Source of the DNA: Axinella damicornis
Lineage: Eukaryota > Porifera > Demospongiae > Axinellida > Axinellidae
Assembly (NCBI GenBank): GCA_963931865.1
Contig: OZ007511.1
Location: 12,498,081 to 12,562,080 of the forward strand
Length of the DNA: 64,000 nucleotides
Direction of reading: 5' to 3'
Shown: in pieces, positions 59,334 through 64,000 of the stretch
Layout: the number at the start of each line of letters is the position of its first letter
Position numbering within the stretch: the stretch's first letter is position 1
Position numbers and translations under genes: made by a program
The notes under the pieces: model-generated
Told to the model about the DNA's origin: nothing
The model's input: the letters and a program-made list of their open reading frames with translations, nothing else
Databases searched by the model: none

Positions 59334-59920
59334 GCCCTGCATCAGAATTCATTGTAGTCCTTGACTACAGCAGTGTTGTTAGCCAGCAGCATATAGTGGT
59401 ACGCTAAGTAGTTACTACGTTAAAGACGGGTTGGAGTTGTAATTGGGCATGCCTCACACTCACACGCACACCCACATGCGCACATACACACACACACACA
59501 TGCGCACATGCACACATGCATACACAGACAGTACAGTATGTGACAAAAGCTGGGGAGGAGCCTGGGAATGATGCTAGAAGAATGTATACTTAAGTGGACA
59601 AGCAGTTTACAAGTGCTGAATGGCTGTTAAATTACTTGTTTCTGAGTTTACAAGCTTTGAAGGAGGAACATACACAGGCAGTTTACAAGTGCTCAAAGGA
59701 TGGTCTTCACCAACACTGCGAACAAGTACATGTAAACAGTGAAACAAATGCTTGGAGCTCAGGGAGTTTAGGATTGGTGCAGATGGCTGTAAGATCACAC
59801 ATACATTTACTTACTTAATTGTGTCAAAGATACACTAGGATACCGAAAGGATAATCACACAGATGTTGTAGCCAGGTAGTTTGCCAAAACAACCAGTTGT
59901 AGAGGTCATAATATTAATTA

Positions 59921-60114
59921 TACAGCAGTTTGCTGAGATCTTGCAAATTCAGCAAAACGAAAACCGTTACTGAGCATGTGCAGTATATCTTGCAAATTCA
60001 GCAAAACGAAAACCGTTACTGAGCATGTGCAGTATTTCAAAAACAGGGTGTGCGCATGCTCAGTAGCGGTTTTCGTTTCTGCTGAATTTGCAAGATCTCA
60101 GCAAACCGCTTTAC
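59921..60114. mobile_element. Foldback element with a duplicated left arm
   Basis: GCAGTTTGCTGAGATCTTGC then AAATTCAGCAAAACGAAAAC and CGTTACTGAGCATGTGC pair with GCGCATGCTCAGTAGCGGTT then TTCGTTTCTGCTGAATTTGC and AAGATCTCAGCAAACCGC. The inner 49 bp of the left arm (TCTTGCAAATTCAGCAAAAC onward) is present twice in tandem. Confidence 0.85.
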
Positions 60115-60447
60115 TTCAAAAATGTAGTGCTTGTAGTGTGTGGCTTCTTGAAAGGTTACTCAAGCATACGCATATCACGTGCTCACTGCCAGCTTATTAG
60201 TAGGAGTGGTTTCATACGGGAGTAAAAGTGCAAAGCTGAAGTTAGGGTTAGCACATCACACTGGGACAGCTCCGCCCCCATAATTTGCACAATTTGCATA
60301 TTACCAGTCGAGTACAAAGCAAGACAGGCAGCTATGCATGGAGAATCCACGCATTGTTGAGAACGGTTTTTCACAGTTCAATCAGTCCAGGTTACAAATT
60401 GTATTGAAATTTGAACACTTAATTATGGTAGGGCAAACCATAAACTC

Positions 60448-60630
60448 TGAGGAAAGATGGAGGAGGGAAGGTAGGGAGAGAGGGAGGGATGGGAAAGAGA
60501 GAGAGTGTAGTAAGGGGTGGAGGGAATGGAAGGAGGGAGGGGGTGAGGGAAGGGGGGAAGGGGGGAGGGAGTGAGGAGGGATGGAGGAAAGGAAGGAGGG
60601 AAGGAGGGAGGGAAGGAGGGAGCTAGGGAG
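60448..60630. repeat. GGGA/GGAGG polypurine tract
   Basis: Low-complexity purine repeat like those at 22985, 26575 and 27190. No gene. Confidence 0.9.
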
Positions 60631-60937
60631 GATAGATCATGAACCTTAGGGTACTTAGGGTGTGGTTACAGTTGCAGTGCACCCAATAATATGTAAAGAT
60701 GTCAAATTGTGCAGTTTGACAACAAACGACATCTAATTTTCAAAACAACAGACTCTGGACTGTACGTATACAGCCTGGGTGGGTTGGCAGTGAACTATGA
60801 TAGGGAAGCCAAGAACATAACTAGGACTTGCTGGTTAAGTCCTGCACATCACAGTACGGGAAACTATCTTACACAAGTTCTACAGTTTCCACAGACAGAG
60901 CTCCTGCTCTCTGTGTTGTTCTCAGCAATATGGATTT

Positions 60938-61120
60938 TTTTCATGCATTGCTGCCAGTCTTGCTTTGCGCCCTGACAAGCACAACTGCAGTATTCACTCA
61001 GTGCCTAGGAAGTAATCTATTCACTTCCTAGGCACTGAGTAAACAACGCTGTCATGCGTGAAGGCTGTCATGCGTGTGAAGGCTCTCACACCACAAAGCA
61101 AGGCTGGCAGCCATGCATGG
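60938..61120. mobile_element. Nested palindrome
   Basis: Outer arms: TGCATTGCTGCCAGTCTTGC then TTTG, and CAAAGCAAGGCTGGCAGCCA then TGCA. Inner arms: TCACTCAGTGCCTAGGAAGT and ACTTCCTAGGCACTGAGTAA around 60996-61042. A diverged single arm, CAAAGCAAGACAGGCAGCTA then TGCATGG, is at about 60317. Confidence 0.75.
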
Positions 61121-61868
61121 TGAAACACACTCATATTGCTGAGAGCAGCTCAAGTAGTATCAATTAATTAAACCTGTTGTACAGCTTGAAAATACGTAAG
61201 AGCAAAGTTTTGTAGCAGTGCTTCTGACGAAGTGAACACGACGAAGTGAACAAGTACGTAGTCTACAGCTTGTGAACCGACGATTGGAGCTGTGATCGTT
61301 CTTCATTGCAGGAGCTAATATCGCTGCAAGGAGAGTTGAACTTGTGCCTGCTATGAATATGGCTGCACTAAAAGACTTCCTACAGTACGTGTGTGCTATC
61401 ACAGAGTGGGTGGGTTACAATCAGTGGACTGGCTAAAGTTGTTCAGCCTTTTCTTGGTAAATGTTATACTACTGCAAGTGCTAGGTCCTACGTAGCTATC
61501 ATACTCATGAATGGTGGTTGTATTAGTAAGGTAATAGTATGGCTATAACTGGAGAACGTTAACCAATGAATGGCATTTGTTTGTGTAATTGTGGCATAGG
61601 AATTAACCAATCTTATGGGCCTCCATTACTGGTTGTCAGAACGTGCCCATTAGTACATGTAGAAGCCAAGTGGGCAGCAGGGAGTGTGAGATACTGTTGA
61701 ATCAGAGGTCCATGTTAAGTGCTGGGGTACAGTAATTATGTCCTAGGTATTAAGATTCATTATAAACATGAGGGGTGACATACAGCATCATGATCAATCG
61801 GCTTGCTTCCGGCTCAGCAACAAACACCTAGGTTTCCATACCACCTACTTTTCCTCCCAATCCACAGG

Positions 61869-63699
61869 ATGAAACTATTGTACGTTGCACTACTCCTGAG
61901 CCTGCTGGTGCTCCAGCAAGGAGCACCCTGCAGTGCAGTACCAGAAATAGCATTCACAATCAGCTCCCCGGACGGCATTGACTGCAACTCCACAGGACCA
62001 CTGTACAACGACGACTGGCAATATCATATCCTCAGTGAAATTGAGAAGTCTATAGTCTCCAACCAGGCATTTCTATTTGCATTTCGGAGAAACAATGTCG
62101 TAAAGATATTTACACGTATCACCGTCTGCCACACCCACTCGGCCAACAACAGTATCCAGTGCTCTACCAACCCCCTCGGGATCTATCTATGGAGCGACAC
62201 ATTCCAGAGATCAATGGAAACATTATCAGCAAACTTTGCACTGATGGACTTGGGTATACTGTCTATACTAACACGTGCAATAGTGAGCAGCTCAGGAACT
62301 TTAACATTACAAAGATCAGAACCATTCTTTCGAGTTCGAACCCCTTACGCCACTGAGATTACCCTGAATGCTACCGTGCTATGTCCCCTGCAAGATGGCT
62401 TTGGAGTGGAGAGATACATGCAGATACTGCAGCGAGCATGGGAGAATTTTATACCCTGGGTAAGCAGTTGTGTTCCAGCCTCATTCCAACGACTTACAGT
62501 ATGGAAGTGTATAGGCCTAAACATTTTGACTTAACTTTAAACAGGACAAAGCTTTGTGTGTTCTGGGTGTGTGTAGTTATATGCATATATCATTAACCCT
62601 CCTACAGCTAAAATCCTATGGTCAAGCTAACGGACAACCAGTGCAATTCGACAACAGCGAGAGAGGGAGCTACTATATTCAAGCTGATGCCATCAATCCA
62701 TCAGCAAATATTTTCCACGGCAACTACAATAACATTCTACTTACCTTTCATATCCTGTTGATCATTCTGGTCATGTTTGCCATCGTAAGAATTACCCCAA
62801 TTGCTTACCTGAGAGTACTTCGGAAGACAGAACTTTCAAAAGCACACTCCAGTACGCTCTCAATCTACTGGGCCGTGGTGTTCTTTTCCTGTGCATACTG
62901 CACGCTTGTCCTCCTGCTCTACCTCTTCTGGCTCGTCATGGTCATAGCGGCCGTGTCTGGAGCTGGTTGGGGGATCGGACTGACAAGAACAAACATGAGG
63001 CCACTAGTAACGGGTTTGATCCTTCTGCCCCTCCTTGCATTGCTACAACTTGGCGCCTGCATCTGGGTGATCCAGTCTAATGCAGCCCACATTGGTCTCC
63101 CTTGTGCATGCTGTTCTTGTCACTCTAGTTGTCGTGGAAACCAGTTCTGCTGCTTGAAGCAATCTCAATGTGCGAAGCTGATTGACACACTTGCCCTCTG
63201 GAACATTGTGATGGCCATACAGTCCCTTGCTTTCAGCATAGTCGGACTTGGCATCCAACTTGCAGCGAATCCTCTACCAACCATTGGTGCTGTTTGCTTG
63301 TTAGGATCAAGCCTGTTTCTTGTTGCCATGGTGACAGCTCACATTGTACAGACTACCCAAAATCAAGCTGCATACAACCTAGTGACTGCAGTCAAGCTAA
63401 TCATCGTGATCTTAGTTAGCTTGATTTTTCTTGCAATCGTTGCCCTATCGTTGGTGGTCTACATTGCTTACACTACCAGCAGGTTGGATACTACCGCAAT
63501 AGGCAGCTTTGTAGCAGCAGTTGGATCATCCTTGATCCTTTCGGGAGCAGGATGGCTTACAAAATCTCGTCTCCTTACGACCGAAGATGAGAATGGGACC
63601 ACACCACTGGAAGAGGCACAAACCACTGACACTGACAACAACACGGGGATTGCATCAATCGGCATGAAACTTGTTCGTAAAACAGTGGATTCAGTTTGA
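61869..63699 (+). CDS. Predicted secreted-ectodomain/about 7-TM membrane protein, 560 aa, unrecognised
   Basis: Two exons, 61869-62459 and 62608-63699, joined in phase 0. The donor is TGG|GTAAGC; the acceptor is CCTCCTACAG. ATG 61869 is chosen because it starts a clear signal peptide (MKLLYVALLLSLLVLQQGAP) and follows directly on a CCAATCCACAG acceptor, implying a 5'UTR intron. Residues about 25-238 are an ectodomain with several N-glycosylation sequons (NST, NNS, NAT). Hydrophobic helices fall at about 240-268, 290-330 (one or two), 345-370, 410-435, 440-462, 475-505 and 513-535. A Cys-rich loop (CACCSCHSSCRGNQFCC) sits near 378-394. The cytoplasmic tail is polar. I do not recognise a family and see no GPCR signature motifs. 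It could be an orphan, perhaps lineage-restricted, membrane receptor. Confidence 0.8.
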
Positions 63700-64000
63700 A
63701 AAGGGCAGCAATACTTCCAATACTGAACTGAAATGGTTGCAGCCAGCACACAACTTATGCATACACACCTATTCACATCCACAGAAAATGACATTCTCAG
63801 CACTCATTATACTCATTATACTTATGTACACCACACCCACCACCATCTGATTTTTATACTTCATGCAATAGCAGGGACACAAGCTGATACATGTACAAGC
63901 ATCCGTCAAGCTCCTCAAATCATATCCTCACAGTGCTGCACGCACTTGTTATATTACCGGGTCATTTTTTGTAACCCATTTGCTTATTGAGTTGTCACAC
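63700..64000. other. 3' flank of the 61.9-kb gene
   Basis: No further coding region, and no obvious AATAAA in the first 300 bases. Slightly repetitive ACTCATTATACTCATTATAC at about 63802. Confidence 0.4.

Larger units (their letters stand above)
58216..61868. other. Gene-poor interval upstream of the 61.9-kb gene
   Basis: No CTR9 TPR exon on the minus strand and no credible plus-strand gene. Holds the 47-bp array at 59101, a CA-rich patch at 59455-59525, foldback elements at 59921 and 60940, and the (GGGA)n tract at 60448-60630. The 5'UTR and promoter of the 61869 gene should lie near its right end. Confidence 0.5.

Overview
This window looks like nuclear DNA of an early-branching animal, most likely a sponge. 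That placement is an inference. It rests on spliced genes with metazoan orthologues (PHRF1, CTR9, an LGR receptor), beta-helix/multi-TM surface proteins of a kind I associate with sponge gene sets, and dense microsatellites and foldback elements. I saw no operons, prokaryotic signals or viral genes.

Layout. (1) 3-4245 (+): the last four coding exons of a PHRF1-like gene, whose RING/PHD part would lie to the left of the window. (2) About 5.4-18.4 kb: a tandem segmental duplication of roughly 7.75 kb period. Each arm holds one single-exon minus-strand gene for a signal peptide + beta-helix + Cys-rich + multi-TM protein (6041-9481 and 13800-17225). A scrap of LGR 3' flank near 12.6-12.8 kb shows that the duplicated unit reached the end of the next gene. 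(3) 19337-42885 (-): a leucine-rich-repeat GPCR (LGR) in nine exons that join in frame to 1463 residues: LRRNT, about 24 LRRs, CC hinge, 7TM, and a long tail ending in a PDZ-ligand-like sequence. (4) 44383-57547 (-): seven phase-compatible exons encoding the charged, acidic C-terminal tail of a CTR9-like Paf1-complex subunit. The TPR part was not found in the remaining 6.4 kb. (5) 61869-63699 (+): a two-exon gene for a secreted-then-multi-TM protein of 560 residues that I do not recognise.

The space between exons is filled with (GT)n, (GGGA)n and C/G homopolymers, minisatellites, several terminal-inverted-repeat or foldback element families, and tRNA-like SINE candidates. Three patterns stand out. 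Microsatellites directly abut, and in places form, the splice sites of all three multi-exon genes. Two minisatellite/tandem blocks are amplified pieces of real exons together with their donor sites. The two tandem surface-protein genes differ mostly in their N-terminal fifth.

Functionally the window mixes two conserved nuclear RNA polymerase II-associated genes (PHRF1, CTR9) with a set of cell-surface receptors or receptor-like proteins. There is no sign of co-regulation beyond the tandem duplication. All exon models come from reading splice consensus and reading frame by eye, not from transcripts.
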